Below are positions 21,460 to 32,700 of a stretch of 64,000 nucleotides of DNA, in pieces. A program made the position numbers and the translations under genes. Source of the DNA: Amblyomma americanum (lineage: Eukaryota; Arthropoda; Arachnida; Ixodida; Ixodidae); the NCBI RefSeq assembly GCF_052857255.1, contig NC_135505.1:56703868-56767867 (forward strand), given 5' to 3'. Positions within the stretch are counted from its first letter, which is position 1. Each line of letters starts with the position of its first letter. The notes under the pieces were generated by a model. The model did no database searches, was not told the origin of the DNA, and saw nothing but the letters and a program-made list of their open reading frames with translations.

Positions 21460-23185
21460 GTTCAGTTTTGAATGCGCGGCGTAAATGAACAACTCTTAAC
21501 TAGCCCCGTCCGCCAGCCGCCAAAAACAGTCGAAAAATTCATGCAAGAAGCCTGCGCGATCGAGAAGACCCCCGACATCCGGGATTGGCAGTATAACCGC
21601 CCTTCTCTCTGTACAATTCTTCCTGACACGACGACCATCACCAGCGATAGCTGGCGGGAAGTTATCCGCGAAGAACTACGGCGATTACTGCCGTCCTCTC
21701 CAAATCCCCAAGCAGCGATTCTCATGGATGCGGTACGGGAAGAAGTACAACAGGCACTTGGCACCCCGACAGCCACAGAACCTCAGGCCACTACCTACGC
21801 CGCTGCAGTACGCACTCCTCAGCCCCAACGACAACCCCTATGTCCTATCCGAGATGAAAAACTTGTTCCCGAACGCCTCCTCTCTGCCCCCGCCCGCTCA
21901 GTCTATGAGCGACGCTCAAGCCCCAGGAAGTGCGACGCCTGGATGACTTCCGATAACCGGCTGTTGTGCTTCCATTGCGGTGAGGCCGGCCATATACTTT
22001 TTCACTGCCCGTATCGACGTAATTGTCTTCAACGATTTGCCGTTGACCAAATTTCGCCCAACGTCCGCAGGAAATCGACGTGTACCTGCGTCGAGGGGAG
22101 TACTCGCCGAACCGCCTTTCGGGCTCAACATCGTCGTCAGCTTCCCGCATTTCGCCGCCACGCCGCAGCTACGGAGCCGCGGTACGAGGATGGTCTCCCA
22201 GCCCGCGTAGAGGAAACTAAAGACAGCTACCTATGGAAGTGAGGTTGCTCAAGAGCGAAACACCGAAGGTCCTCCGACGACCATGCCCCACGAAGACACC
22301 GCCCCGAACCCGCCGACACCGCATACGATGAAAACGTCGACCACGATGCGAACAGCCTTCAAAACGACGCGGATACCCAGAAAAGCTTCGACGACTTGTT
22401 CTACCCACTATTCCCACACCCGACTAAGCCGTGACCCGACGCCCAGGACGACGTGCAACGCAAGAGCCGGGACGTCCGTCTTGAAATTAGTTATCGACGG
22501 CTGGAAAGTTACCGCTCTAGTCGACACAGCAGCCGATTACTCGGTGATGAATGGAACATTCGCTTAAGCGGCTGAGGAAAGTTACGACCGCTTGGGATGA
22601 CCCACAAATTCGCACTGCAGGGGGCCGCCCCATCCCGCCATCAGGACGACGCCCAGCGCGAGTGATTGTCAAAGGACATACCTATCCTTCGGCCTCTGTT
22701 GTGCTCCCGCAATGCTTCGGCGAAGTGATCTTGGGAATTGATTTCCTTAATGAGCCTCTGGCGATCATTGACCTGCCATCCAAGCTGATCACGCTTTCGA
22801 CAGACAAGGCCATCCCTTCGATAAAAACTGGAAAATCACGTGCATTGAGCGTCTTGGAGGAAGAAGTGAGCGTCGACCCTCCCCCCCCCTCCCCTTTCAA
22901 AAGCTATCCTGACTGTAGGAGCCATGAAAGCCATTAGCGCTGAAGCAATCATCGAGAGGAACATGCAGTTGCTTTTAGACCGAGGAATCAGCATCGCAAG
23001 AGGCGTCGTACATTTCCGCAATGGCCTGGCCGATGTGTTCTCACTAAGTTCAGGGAAAAAACAGGCACATTAACAAAGGAACGCCGATTGCTTTCTTTGA
23101 TGAAATATTCGACGTACGAGACTCTTTCGCTTTCTCATACCCATCCGCACAAGATTCGCCTGACCAAGAGAACTCGCCCACTTTG
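21460..23185 (+). pseudogene. Ty3/gypsy gag-protease fragment, internally deleted (copy 1)
   Basis: The frame 21472-22242 encodes the C-terminal half of a gag: REELRRLLPSS, VREEVQQALGTPTATE, VYERRSSPRKCD and the zinc knuckle LLCFHCGEAGHILFHCPYR. After frameshifts the protease follows (22480-22900): VIDGWKVTALVDTAADYSV, then VILGIDFLNEP. The active-site triad is DTA instead of DTG. The sequence then reads into the beginning of the RT region (AFFDEIFDVRDS-type block near 23090) and jumps at CCACTTTGAGAGGGGAG directly to a polypurine tract and LTR. RT, RNase H and integrase are deleted. Confidence 0.85.
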
Positions 23186-23570
23186 AGAGGGGAGTAATGC
23201 CGCGAATTTTTGCCGTGTTCGTTCATTCTTCGAATCGGCCGCCACGCCGATTTGTCGCTTTGTTTGCGGTGCAAGACGCGAATCAATTTGTCTCGATTGA
23301 TATCAGCCAGACAGAGCTGATGCTACGTTGTTCCAGAATCTTCTAGTAACATTGCACGCTTTATTTCGAAAGTTCGCTATCAGCTTTAAATAGGGCACGG
23401 CCGACAGCGGTGGGCCGTTCGGTTCAACGACCGCCGAGCCCGCTTGTCGCTTCGCCGCCGCCGAATGATTCAGTCCATTGACGGCGCAAGTCAGCCAAAT
23501 AAACAGTTTTCGTGTTGAAGAACTTCAGTCCGTCTTCATCCATCCTGACTGCCGTAACCACTAGGTGACA
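23182..23570 (+). mobile_element. Polypurine tract and 3' LTR of the deleted gypsy element
   Basis: A purine tract (TTTGAGAGGGGAG, 23182-23194) is followed by about 376 bp ending in GGTGACA. The LTR part has a TATA-like TTTAAATAGGG near 23387 and an AATAAA at 23499-23505, in the right order for U3-R-U5. No second copy is in the window, so the exact 5' end is uncertain. Confidence 0.6.
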
Positions 23571-23947
23571 GTACTTTATATTCCCCATGCTTTAAATACT
23601 CAAATTGCTCTGTTAGTAGTCCTGAGTTACAGGAAAGGAGGAAGTTGAGCTTGACCCACACCGCTAATTCAAATGATATTGTGTTATAGAGAAAATTCAA
23701 CAGCAGTGTTTGCATACAAAACAAAACTGGTACTAAAAGAGTATCATAAATAATTTGCGCGATATTACTGACTAGTTATCTAGTTTTGCTTATTGACCTG
23801 ATTGTTTATTTTGTTCTTACGCCTACATATCGTCCTGCAGTAGAAAGCGTCTGAGTAAAAACAATTAGAAACTACTGCATTCATTCTGTAATATCAAAAA
23901 ATGTGCACTTGGTCCAAAGCTTCTTGTGTAAAACTATGCACACTGAT
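23571..23947. other. No gene seen
   Basis: AT-rich sequence with only short frames on both strands. No repeat or RNA was recognised. Confidence 0.4.
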
Positions 23948-24185
23948 AAGCCTCCGCGGAGTCAACTGGTTATGGTGCTCAGCTGCTGATCCAAAAGATG
24001 AGGGTTCTATCCCGGCCGCGGCTGCCGCATTTCGATGAGGCGAAATGCTACAGGCTCGCGTTTACTTTGCGATGTCAGTGCACCCAAAGAACTGCAGCTG
24101 GTAGAAATTATTCGCAGCCCTCCTCTGTTGCGCCCCTTATAGCCTTAGTCACTTTGAGACGTTAAACATCATAAAACTAAACTAT
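23948..24185 (+). mobile_element. tRNA-derived SINE
   Basis: The head CTCCGCGGAGTCAACTGG is a degraded box A, followed by TTATGGTGCTCAGCTGCTGA and box B GGGTTCTATCCC. The body is TTTCGATGAGGCGAAATGC, GCGATGTCAGTGCACC and GACGTTAAACATCATAAAACTAA. Same family as 52758 and 15090. Confidence 0.75.
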
Positions 24186-25093
24186 GTCCCTTGATTTTTT
24201 TTATGGCAATCTCCTGGAGAGGAATGTTTCTTTTGTATATGCATTAAAATAATTAATGAAATAATAATACGTGCATACAATTTTAGGAAAGAAAATGCAG
24301 GCTCAGAGCTTTACACTGCCAACTAACCTGGATAAAAGCATTTTTGAGAGGGTAGCAGTTTACCACTGCAGTTTATACATATAATTTAAGATTTCAGTAC
24401 AACAGCAAATACATTCGCAGACCACCCTATGGGAGTGTTGAAATTTATTTGTTATTAACGTTCTTTCTATGGTCAAAGAGTTCCCCATTGCTTTTGTATA
24501 TCAGCCTTAACTGCTCGAAGTGATCGATGGAAACACGTTAATAGGAATATTTAGTAGCCCATATGAATGAACTATTACCTTCAATATTTCCAGAAAAGTA
24601 TATTACAATTTTTCAATTTTCAGAATTTTGTCCGAGAATGTTGGAAATAATATTGGTCTCCAACTTCAAATTTTACTTCATGTTCTGGGTGTGTATTGAC
24701 ATTAGCTTCTATACTTCTAGCAGGCTTACACGAAACTCCTGAATTGTCAAGAATCCGAGGATTGGGCGGTTGCTTGATAGAGGTGTCGTTCACACGTTCA
24801 TTGCCATTTCATGTTCCTTCCTTTAATTGATCCTGCAGTGTGAATAACAAAACACAGGTCCATGGCAAGCCCAAATTAGAACTTCACTGCGCAGTTATTT
24901 CGCCGTTTATGTATACAATGCAAGAAATGAAAATTGCATTCATGCTTAACAAACAACGCCTGACAAACCATGAGGTCAAAATTTGTGGAGTCGCAGCACC
25001 GATCATTTTCGAGTTTGCGATACTCTAAAAAAAATGGCTCGGGTTCAACGTGGCTTCAACAAAGTTATACGAGCGAAAGCTCTGTTAACCATG
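24186..25093. other. No gene seen
   Basis: AT-rich. Short frames near 24840-25030 lack motifs and lie partly in the flank of the next tandem repeat. Confidence 0.4.
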
Positions 25094-25415
25094 GTATCCA
25101 CTGTCTCAAATCAAATGTCAAGGTCAAAGGTCAAGGCCATCTACCCAGTGGTCATAGTCATATGATCACGTTGTCTTACTACCACAGCTTGGGCAATACC
25201 AGCAAGCATTTAAATGCGATTTGACCTTGTGTGTCATTGAAGGTCATTGTCGATGTGCCCACTGTCTGAACTCAAATGTCAAGATCAAAGGTGAAGGTGA
25301 GCTACCCAATGGTCATAGTCATATAATCTCGTGGTCATACTACCATAGCTTGAGCCATACCACCGCGCAGTTAAGTTCGGCTTGACCTTGTGAGGAACTG
25401 AAGGTCATTCTCTCA
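25094..25415. repeat. Tandem repeat, 2 x ~160 bp, rich in AGGTCA half-sites
   Basis: Unit 1 (about 25094-25251) and unit 2 (about 25252-25415) share CCACTGTCT, TGTCAAGGTCAAAGGT, GGTCATAGTCATAT, CTACCA-AGCTTG and TTGACCTTGTG...TGAAGGTCATT in the same order. Unit 1 contains AGGTCAAAGGTCA (25121-25133), a perfect direct repeat with one spacer base, flanked by further AAGGTCA-type half-sites on both strands. Unit 2 has a mutated version (AAGATCAAAGGTGA). No coding frame is shared. Confidence 0.8.
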
Positions 25416-26334
25416 TTCTCGCTCTAAAACAGTTATGGGCAATAATAACAGGCAGCTATCAACCTCTAATTCCAACTCGGCGACTAACTGTGATAATAAA
25501 ATGTTTATTTTTAAAAACTAGTTCACCAGCGCACTAGTCAAGACCATTCTTCGGTTTTCTGGATTCCGTCAGCAGTGTTAATACTATGCCGCAAAAGAAT
25601 ATACTTACCTCAAAATTTTTATTCTTGAAAATTGCTTGAAATCTTCCCGGAAGCACCATCTACAGCCTCGTACAGCAATGATATAGTAGCAAATCGTTGC
25701 TCAAACTGAAAGAAACATAATTTGGTGCTATCAGAACAGTCAGTGTAGTCATGATAAACTGAGTATTTTGTGTCTGCCGTGTGCGAACCCTTGCGGCTGT
25801 GTGACTGACGCGCGCACAGACCTCACGTCGGTGCTATGCGATGAACACAAATAGCGAGGGCCACGGCAGACACGACAACATTTTAGCTGTGCAGGAAACT
25901 TAATGAATCAAGAACGCCTAAGAAGCTTGTCTAAGTTATGGGCAGTTGAGGGGCCAGTCACATCACATAATGAGCATAGGTATTGGTTTCGTATTGCTTC
26001 AACGGCTTCTGTGTAGGCTGATTATGCTGACTGCTCATATACATAGGCTTGCATATTCCTTTCTAGAAGTTTAGGCGCACTTTGATCCCAGCTGAATACT
26101 GTAAAAAATATTACCCATTGAGTTACCGAGTGATACAAGGCAAAGCCTTGTTCCTAACAGTGCTGAGCACAGATACAATAAGCTGTGGCAGTGGCAGCCA
26201 ACTAGACAACGGCAGGACCAGTGGAGCCTGATCACTGAACGCGGAGAATACAATGTGGCCATCATCTTCAGCACTTTCGTCACCAAATTAACAATGTGGA
26301 GCATCGTACAAATGCCCAATGACCTCTTGATGTG
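25416..26334. other. No gene seen
   Basis: Mixed-composition sequence. A minus-strand frame at 26394-26071 overlaps the LINE 3' end and has no recognisable domain. Confidence 0.35.
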
Positions 26335-26539
26335 TCTATGGATGGATGGAAGGTAGGAGCGTCCTCTTTGAAATGGGGCAGTGGTAGTTGCCACTCAGTT
26401 TTTTTAGTTTTCTTTGTTTAACTCTGCTGTAAGTTGTTAACAAAATTCGCCATTTTCTTTAAAATACTCCTTCCTACACTTTAAAACTTCATTATAATGA
26501 AGTTTTATAACGTCACCTCTCTGCTTTTGAGCCACCAAT

Positions 26540-29480
26540 CCTCCAATCGCTTTTTGCTAATTTCCACTGCATATTTACATGACAATTGTTATCTTTAAAC
26601 CCTAAGGCCTCGGGAAGAGTACGTTACTGTGCCTGCATCGACATCGGGATGGATACCATCACATTTTAGAATGAGGTGTTCTATTCTTTCTAGAGATTTA
26701 CCACACACAGCACATGTGTCATCTTCTTCTTTAAATTTCTTTTTGTAGCTGCACGTTCTAATTAAGACACCCTGACCTAGCTTCAAAGAGGAGGGCACTG
26801 CCTCTTCAGTTTTCATAAAACGTTTCCTTCTTGATCTGCGTTTTCTAGCATCGATATAGTTGTACACTATGCTTCTTTTCCATTGAATCTATCTAATTTT
26901 TACTTTCGACGTTTCTAACTTGTCGTTTAATGCTCTTTCATTCTCCTTCTTCGTCTCTCGCAAACTTACTGGCCAGCTTTCTAGTTGGTTTCCGCCTCTG
27001 TGTGTCAACGCTCTTTCTGTACAGGTATTTAAATACCTTAGCTGTCCACCGGTTATCGTCCAATTTCCTCAGGCGTTCTTCGTATAGTACTTTACTCTGA
27101 GCTTCTCGTGCTTCGAACGTTGCCCAGCCCATATCCCCCTGTACTGCCTCGTTTGTGGTTTTCCCATGGGCACCTAGTGCTAATCTCCCAACCGTTCTGT
27201 GATTTACTTCTAATCGCGACTGAACTTCAGCACTTAAGCATAGAACCGTATTCCCGAAAGTAAGCCCCGGCACCATTATTCCTTTCCAAATACCTCTGAG
27301 GACTGCATATCCGTTGTACCCCCACAATGCCCTATGTTTAATTATCCCGGCATCTCTTTACCCTTTTGCTATGAGAGACTGTTCGTGCTTCTCCGTGTAC
27401 ATATGTCCTCTGTTTACCAATACCCCGAGATATATGTATCCGGCCACTCGGGGTATTTCATGACCTCGTATTGTAAGCTCCTGATCAGTTGTAGCGTTGA
27501 AAATCGTCACACTTGACTTAGTTGCGCTAAAACTGAAACCAAGACTGTCTCTTTCGTCTCCACAGCAATTCACCAATGTTTGCAAATCATCCTGGCTATC
27601 TGCCAACAGTACAATATCGTCTGCATACATTAAACCCGGTAGTCGTTGCTCAACAACCTTCCCGCCCAATGTGTACGACACATCATGACCTAGATTGCTT
27701 CCTTGTAGCTTTCTTTCCGTACTTATAATATGAAGCATGAACCGCAGCGGTGATAGAGGACAATCTTGGCTTAATCCTTTGTGTACCTGGACAGTTGTAG
27801 TCTTAATTCCTTTCCATGTTATTTCAACTTCATTTTCTTGATATATTTCCTGTAGATTAATTACCTCATAGAGGACGCCTTCACCTTTTAATATGCTCCA
27901 CCGTAGTTCCCTGTTCACGTTGTCGTATGCACAGCTTTTGTCCAGGAAGGCTAAATACAGATGTCTGTTTTCCGCCTTAGCTATTTCTATGTACTGGCTA
28001 AGCACGAACAGGCTATCATCTAAGCGCCTATCACTTCTGAACCCGTTCTGAAGTTCTCCGAGTAATATATTACTTTCTACCCATGACTGCATTTTTATTT
28101 TCACCGCCTGCATCGCCAGCTTGTATGTAACTGATGTTATCGTAATCGGTTGGTAGAATTTTATGTTCGTCTTATTGTCTTTCTCTATAAATCAAATTCA
28201 TTTTACTCTGTTTCCAGCTGTGCGGAACTTGCTGATTTGTTATGACTGCCTCCAATACTTTTATCAGCGTTTCCTTGCCTCTTGGGCCAAGTTCAATAAT
28301 TAGCTTGATTGGAATTTCGTCGACCCCTGCGGACGTACATCTTGGAATATTTGCTTCCGCCTTTTTTCAGTTAAGATTCGTCAGTTCCACGCTGTTTTAT
28401 ATTGTGCTGTCCTGTGTTGCTCCCTCATTTTGGGGTGATTACTCTATCGTCTTTCTTAAATGACTCAGCTATAACTGATGAAATGTAGTCCACAGCGTCA
28501 TCTCCCTCTAAACATTTCCCTCGGCATCGTGAATCTGTTCCTGCTTTCTGTGATTCCTTAGCCCAGCCAGCTTATATGGTTCCAGAATTTTCTTGGCACC
28601 CCTTTAGTTGCATCGCGAACTTCCGCCAGCCAGCTATCAGAGGGCTGCTTCATTTTAGCCTGGACGAGGACCTGCACTTGCTGTTTCTTTTCTCGATAAG
28701 ATAGCCATTTTCGGCATACTTTCTTTTCAGATAACTGCGCCCTCTTTCCTTCTCTGTGTTCCCGTGATTCCATCCGTCGTTGTTCGATGGCCTCCCTAAT
28801 TTCCTTATTCCACCAACTTCGTGGCTTTCTCTTTCCTCTCCAGCGGTTTGCTCCTTTTACTTGCTTTATTGTTGTACTAATGAGTAGTTCTAACTTATTT
28901 TAATTTCACTTTTCCATGGGATTTGTCTCTATTGCTTCCTCTAAGCAGGCCGCTATTGGCGCTATTTTTTTGTCATTTAATTTCGCGTACTCGTTTTGAC
29001 TCCCCATCATTTCTGTTTTGAGCAGGGCTCCTAACTGTAGACTAATATGCTTGTGATCACTATCGAGGCTGTACTTCCCCTCTTCGTCTATTTCCATTAT
29101 TGCGAGCTTGCTATACATGCCCTGGGAGATTAAGCAGTTTTCAATGGTCGTTTGCCTGTTACGAGATTCCCACGTGATTTGTCCCTCAAACTTAGTTTCT
29201 CTATTTACAATAACTAGGTTGTGTCGCTCACAGAAGTCTAGAATCAACTTCCCGTGACTATCTGTGTATCCATCCAGATCCTGAATGTGGCCATTCATGT
29301 CCCCCAACAGAATAATATCGGCACATTCTCCAAACTGCTTTATAGCGTCATTGATACACTTAACTAGACCCGTGTTCTCTTGCCTGCATTTGTCCCCTGT
29401 CCCTAAATAAACTACTCCTAGCCATGTCCTTTTACCGGCAATCGTACCCGATACCCAAACATGTTCTTTGAAAGTTGACT
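26540..29480 (-). pseudogene. LINE ORF2: endonuclease, reverse transcriptase, zinc-knuckle tail (broken)
   Basis: The endonuclease part shows GDMNGHI and TIENCLISQGMY and then SDHKHISLQLG (29307-28906), matching APE nucleases. The spacer (28773-28558) reads REHREGKRAQLSEKKVCRKW. The RT (28113-27358) has LGELQNGFRSDRRLDDSLFV, LAFLDKSCAYDNV, HKGLSQDCPLSPL and the catalytic GLMYADDIVLLADS. After frameshifts come WKGIMVPGLTFGNTVLCL (27327-26938) and CAVCGKSLERIEHLILKC (26867-26595), a zinc-knuckle-like tail, continuing as ALGFKDNN. The protein would nick target DNA and prime reverse transcription. Frame changes near 28900, 28500, 27340 and 26600 show it is inactive. Confidence 0.85.
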
Positions 29481-29701
29481 TTATTCATTGCCAATTTGTT
29501 CCTTGATGTATCAGCATACCTACTCTTCCTTCCTCTCCGTTGTTTTTCTGTTGCTCCCTTCCCAGACGCAGCCATCAATAAATTGTGGGTCTTCTAGATC
29601 CCTGAGATTTGTCTCGCATAGCTCGTATACACCTACTTATTCGCTCTTTAACTGCTGTTCTTTTTCTGACCATTTCGCTCTCTTTCTACCGCCTTGCATG
29701 T

Positions 29702-30886
29702 TTATATACCTGATCCTGGTGTTAAATTTCTTTTTGTAGTTTTCTTCCTGGACCTCCTAGTTGCCATTTTATTGGCGTCAGCCTCCATTGCTACACTTTC
29801 TGCTTTGCTTCTATCTGCCCCTATACCCTGAGCCGCAGTGGACTCCCTAAAATCTACTGTCCGCACTGCCAGGCGCCACCCGATCTCGGCTCCTAGCCTT
29901 CGATTAAAGTGGATGCCATCTCGTGTAAAGCCTCCGCCAAAGCCTGCTCTATGCACTAGCCTGTTTGTGTCTGCCATTTCAAAGCCTTTCTCCTGGCTTA
30001 ACTTCCTTATCCCCCGATTAACAGCCACAACGTCCTTAACAATTTCTCCGTTCCGTCCTTGCACTTCTGGCACTGTGCAAACCACGATCTCGACTTGCTG
30101 TGCTATCGCTCTTATATCGTCAACTCCCTCCAATAATCTTTCCACTACATTTGCAGATTCACCATTCAAGATACCATTTAGCCCCACCGTTACCACTACC
30201 AAATTTCGCTCTGCAACATACTTAGAAAGTTGGTTTTTTGCCTCTCTCAGTACTGCGTACATATTCCTGCCTGGGAATGCCCGACTGCTACCCGCTTATC
30301 ATCTTTTACACGCTCCATTATACTTTTTGTAAATACTCATATTTGAGTCACCACCGATAAGCACTAGGCTATTCCCTTCCTCCATCCTAACTTCCGGATT
30401 ATTATGTCGCCTCTTATCTGTGACTGCGACCTCATTCCCGGAAGTTAGCTTGTTCCCCTTCTCTTCCTCTCCTCCAGACTTCCTACCTGCCACGTGTGCG
30501 TAGCTGTTCCTGTCTGAACCTGCCTGACCTAATTCCTTATCGCTGTCTATGCCAGCGCAGGCCCCATTAACGTGGCAGGCGCTGGAATGTGCGCCAATGA
30601 GGGTTCGCTTGGCGGTGTCAGCCATTTTTGCCTCCAACACTTGACTAAGCTGTTCATGAAGGTTCCGCTTTTCTGCCCTCTCTACCAGCAGCTCTTTTTC
30701 TAGGGCATCCATACGTAGCGCCAGGCTGGTGTTGGCTTCGTCAGACCTGTCCAGGCGCGCACTTAATACGCAGCATTTGCACATAAAATCCGCGCCTTCG
30801 TCCTCCTCTACAGATGCGAACCACGTTTCTTTCAAATTCACCGACGCCTCACACTCCTTGCATTTAACCTTCAAGTTCTTGACCAT
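29702..30886 (-). pseudogene. LINE ORF1 with zinc-finger-like N-terminus and GDSL-type esterase domain
   Basis: One minus-strand frame runs from 30886 to 29702, interrupted only by adjacent TGA and TAA codons at 30296-30301. The N-terminus has a cysteine pattern (CKEC... CKCC) like a PHD-type finger. A helical, charged stretch follows (RMDALEKELLVERAEKRNLH), then a SGNH/GDSL hydrolase-like domain. Its parts are VLIGGDSNM with the nucleophile serine, AVLREAKNQL, LVVVTVGLNG (normally GLND) and DGIHFNRR with the Asp-X-X-His dyad. Such finger-plus-esterase ORF1 proteins are known in CR1-like LINEs. The role of the esterase in retrotransposition is not settled. The C-terminus is basic. Confidence 0.75.
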
Positions 30887-31233
30887 CTTAGTAGCACTCT
30901 ATTATTACTACCACAAAATGCTAGAAAAGAAAAAGAAACAATTTCAACCACGTGCTCAAAAAAATTTGGCATACCGCGAAAGCCAATCACCTAGAAAAAG
31001 AATACTAACTACCTGTCTAACCCAGTTAACTCCCAAAGGAGCCCTGCAAATCCTTAACTGCCGGCCGGAAAAGGCCCGGTCGTTAGGTCACTGACCTGCC
31101 CTTTCGCGAGCCCTTCACCTAACTAGTCCAGATCTCAAACTAGCCTAAATCTAAGCTCTCAAAATATCAAAAGGAAAGAAGTCATCTATTTGTTGTAGTC
31201 ACGGCGCTCTCACAGTCGTAAGTCCGTGCGTTC

Positions 31234-31632
31234 TTGGTAACCACACGTAATCCCGAAAAGCACCGGAACAAGCATCCGCACCACACGGCTGTCAACTTTA
31301 GTTACCCTCTGGAGCGCCTCCTGCTGTCACGTTACCCACAGAAACTTCCTTTGCTGAATCAACTTATGTTGAACCACCCCTCCTTTATTAGTTTTGTATA
31401 CTTTTGGGATCCAACACGCTACACTACGGGTCCATTGGTTATCTTGCCTTCGCAGTACATGATCTTTCCACGGCCTTTTCTGCTTCTTGATTTCGGCACG
31501 GGTATCATTCAATCGCGTTTGTTCCAGACCTACTCAGCTGTCTCCTTGCCTCTTAACGTAACAGCTGTCAGTTACCTGCCCATAGCTGGCAGAGCTGTTC
31601 AAGAAGTGCAAATTTTTTTCGTTAGCCTCTAA
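31234..31632 (-). pseudogene. LINE RT C-terminal fragment, minus strand
   Basis: The minus-strand frame reads NDTRAEIKKQKRPWKDHVLR then RQDNQWTRSVACWIPK. This follows the WAGHVxRxxDNRWT pattern found at the C-terminus of RTE-like and related LINE polymerases. No upstream RT is present here. It abuts the 5' end of the LINE above, so that LINE may have inserted next to it or into it. Confidence 0.6.
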
Positions 31633-31639
31633 TTTCTTC

Positions 31640-32026
31640 CCCATGAACGAGAACTCGCGGGATAGTACCCTTGAAAATTTCCGCTTGAGTGATACTGGTA
31701 AGCTGGTCATGATGGCCTGGGGGCACGTGCCAAAAGTACTCCAGCGGGTAATTATTCTAACCAGTTATTTCACTCTGTACACAGAATGGATACCTGTCAA
31801 GGTGTCGCTAGGATAGAGCGGGAGAGCTCATGCAGTAAGGCTATTATGAGCAAACACCACGAAAAGACCGACACAAATTAGAAGAAAATAGAACTAACGC
31901 TGACTCACAGATACTTTATTGCAGGGAACACATTTTACACAAAAGAACCGCGTGGCATAGAAGCAAAAATAAAAAGAAAGCAAATATTGCGCAGTTCGCG
32001 GTCAGTAAACGAGCAATATATACAAG
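31640..32026. other. No gene seen
   Basis: Mixed sequence without a usable frame or a repeat I can name. Confidence 0.35.
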
Positions 32027-32700
32027 GTGTTTCAGGGAGGATTTTCAGTAAATGTCAAAAATAAGTGTTTGAGTTACAAATTTCGCTTTTTCAGCATGGT
32101 ATTACTAGCGTTTTCGAGCACCAGAGACCCGGTGAATCGTTTTAACTAGTAAGCGGGACAAGTAATTTTTAATACTGAACTTTTTAATAAATAGAATTAG
32201 GCTGCTAGTTTTAAATTAAATTTTTGAAGCCGGTAGTTACTGATAGCCGTATGAATTTTAAGAAGTTAGAAAACGCGATTGCCTTCTGTGCTTTGGCTCG
32301 ACAAAATTTGTCTGCATCGTGCCCAAATACATGCGCTGTCGAAAAGCACGCAGGCAGAGCAAACTTTCCAGTGCTCGTAACTAGTCAAAAAAGTCAAATT
32401 TTGTCCAGCCACAGCGTCAAGGGTAATCGCGTTTTCTAAATTCTCAAAACCGATATGTCTATTACTAACGGCCGGCTACAAATATCTGATTGCGACTAGG
32501 CGGCTAACTCTAAATGTTAAAAATTATTATTAAAAATCAGATAACCGGCTTACTACTGAAAACGTTTCACCCATGTTCTGGCGTACGCCACACTAGTAGT
32601 ACTATTCCGAAAGATCTATAATTTTACCCCAAAAAACCTGTTTTTCAAAATTTCTTAGTCTTCCCTTAAAGAGCTGGTAGATAGGCTTGTGACGCAGTAA
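32027..32700. mobile_element. Possible non-coding interspersed repeat
   Basis: This AT-rich block starts CAAGGTGTTTCAGGGAGG. It has long internal stretches without codon structure but with a GCTTTGGCTCGACAAAATTTG motif. I recall similar non-autonomous repeats from tick sequence, but cannot verify this. A terminal inverted repeat was not found. Treat as a tentative call. Confidence 0.3.

Larger units (their letters stand above)
15090..23185. repeat. Duplicated segment, copy 1 (~7 kb without the LINE insert)
   Basis: The order of landmarks matches 56395-63485: minus-strand SINE, ACGCCTTTCTTATGGGATA, CCCGAGCCCGCTCCCC, GAACAGTCTTCCGGTGTGGC, LINE tail, foldback element, gypsy gag-protease. The length agrees once the LINE at 16530-17602 is subtracted. 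Small substitutions and indels are spread throughout; by eye the copies are roughly 85-90% identical, not measured. The left edge coincides with the SINE end. The right edge lies in the gypsy fragment, where copy 1 has an internal deletion. Confidence 0.85.
26335..31230 (-). mobile_element. APE-type LINE, near full length but degenerate, minus strand
   Basis: On the minus strand the order is 5' leader (about 31230-30890), ORF1 (30886-29702), ORF2 with endonuclease (around 29480-28900), RT (28113-27358) and C-terminal domain (27327-26540). The 3' UTR ends in a (CCAT)n-like tail (plus-strand CTATGGATGGATGG at 26334-26347). Many frameshifts break ORF2. The 5' boundary is approximate. I cannot fix the clade by eye; the ORF1 type suggests the CR1 neighbourhood. 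Confidence 0.8.
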
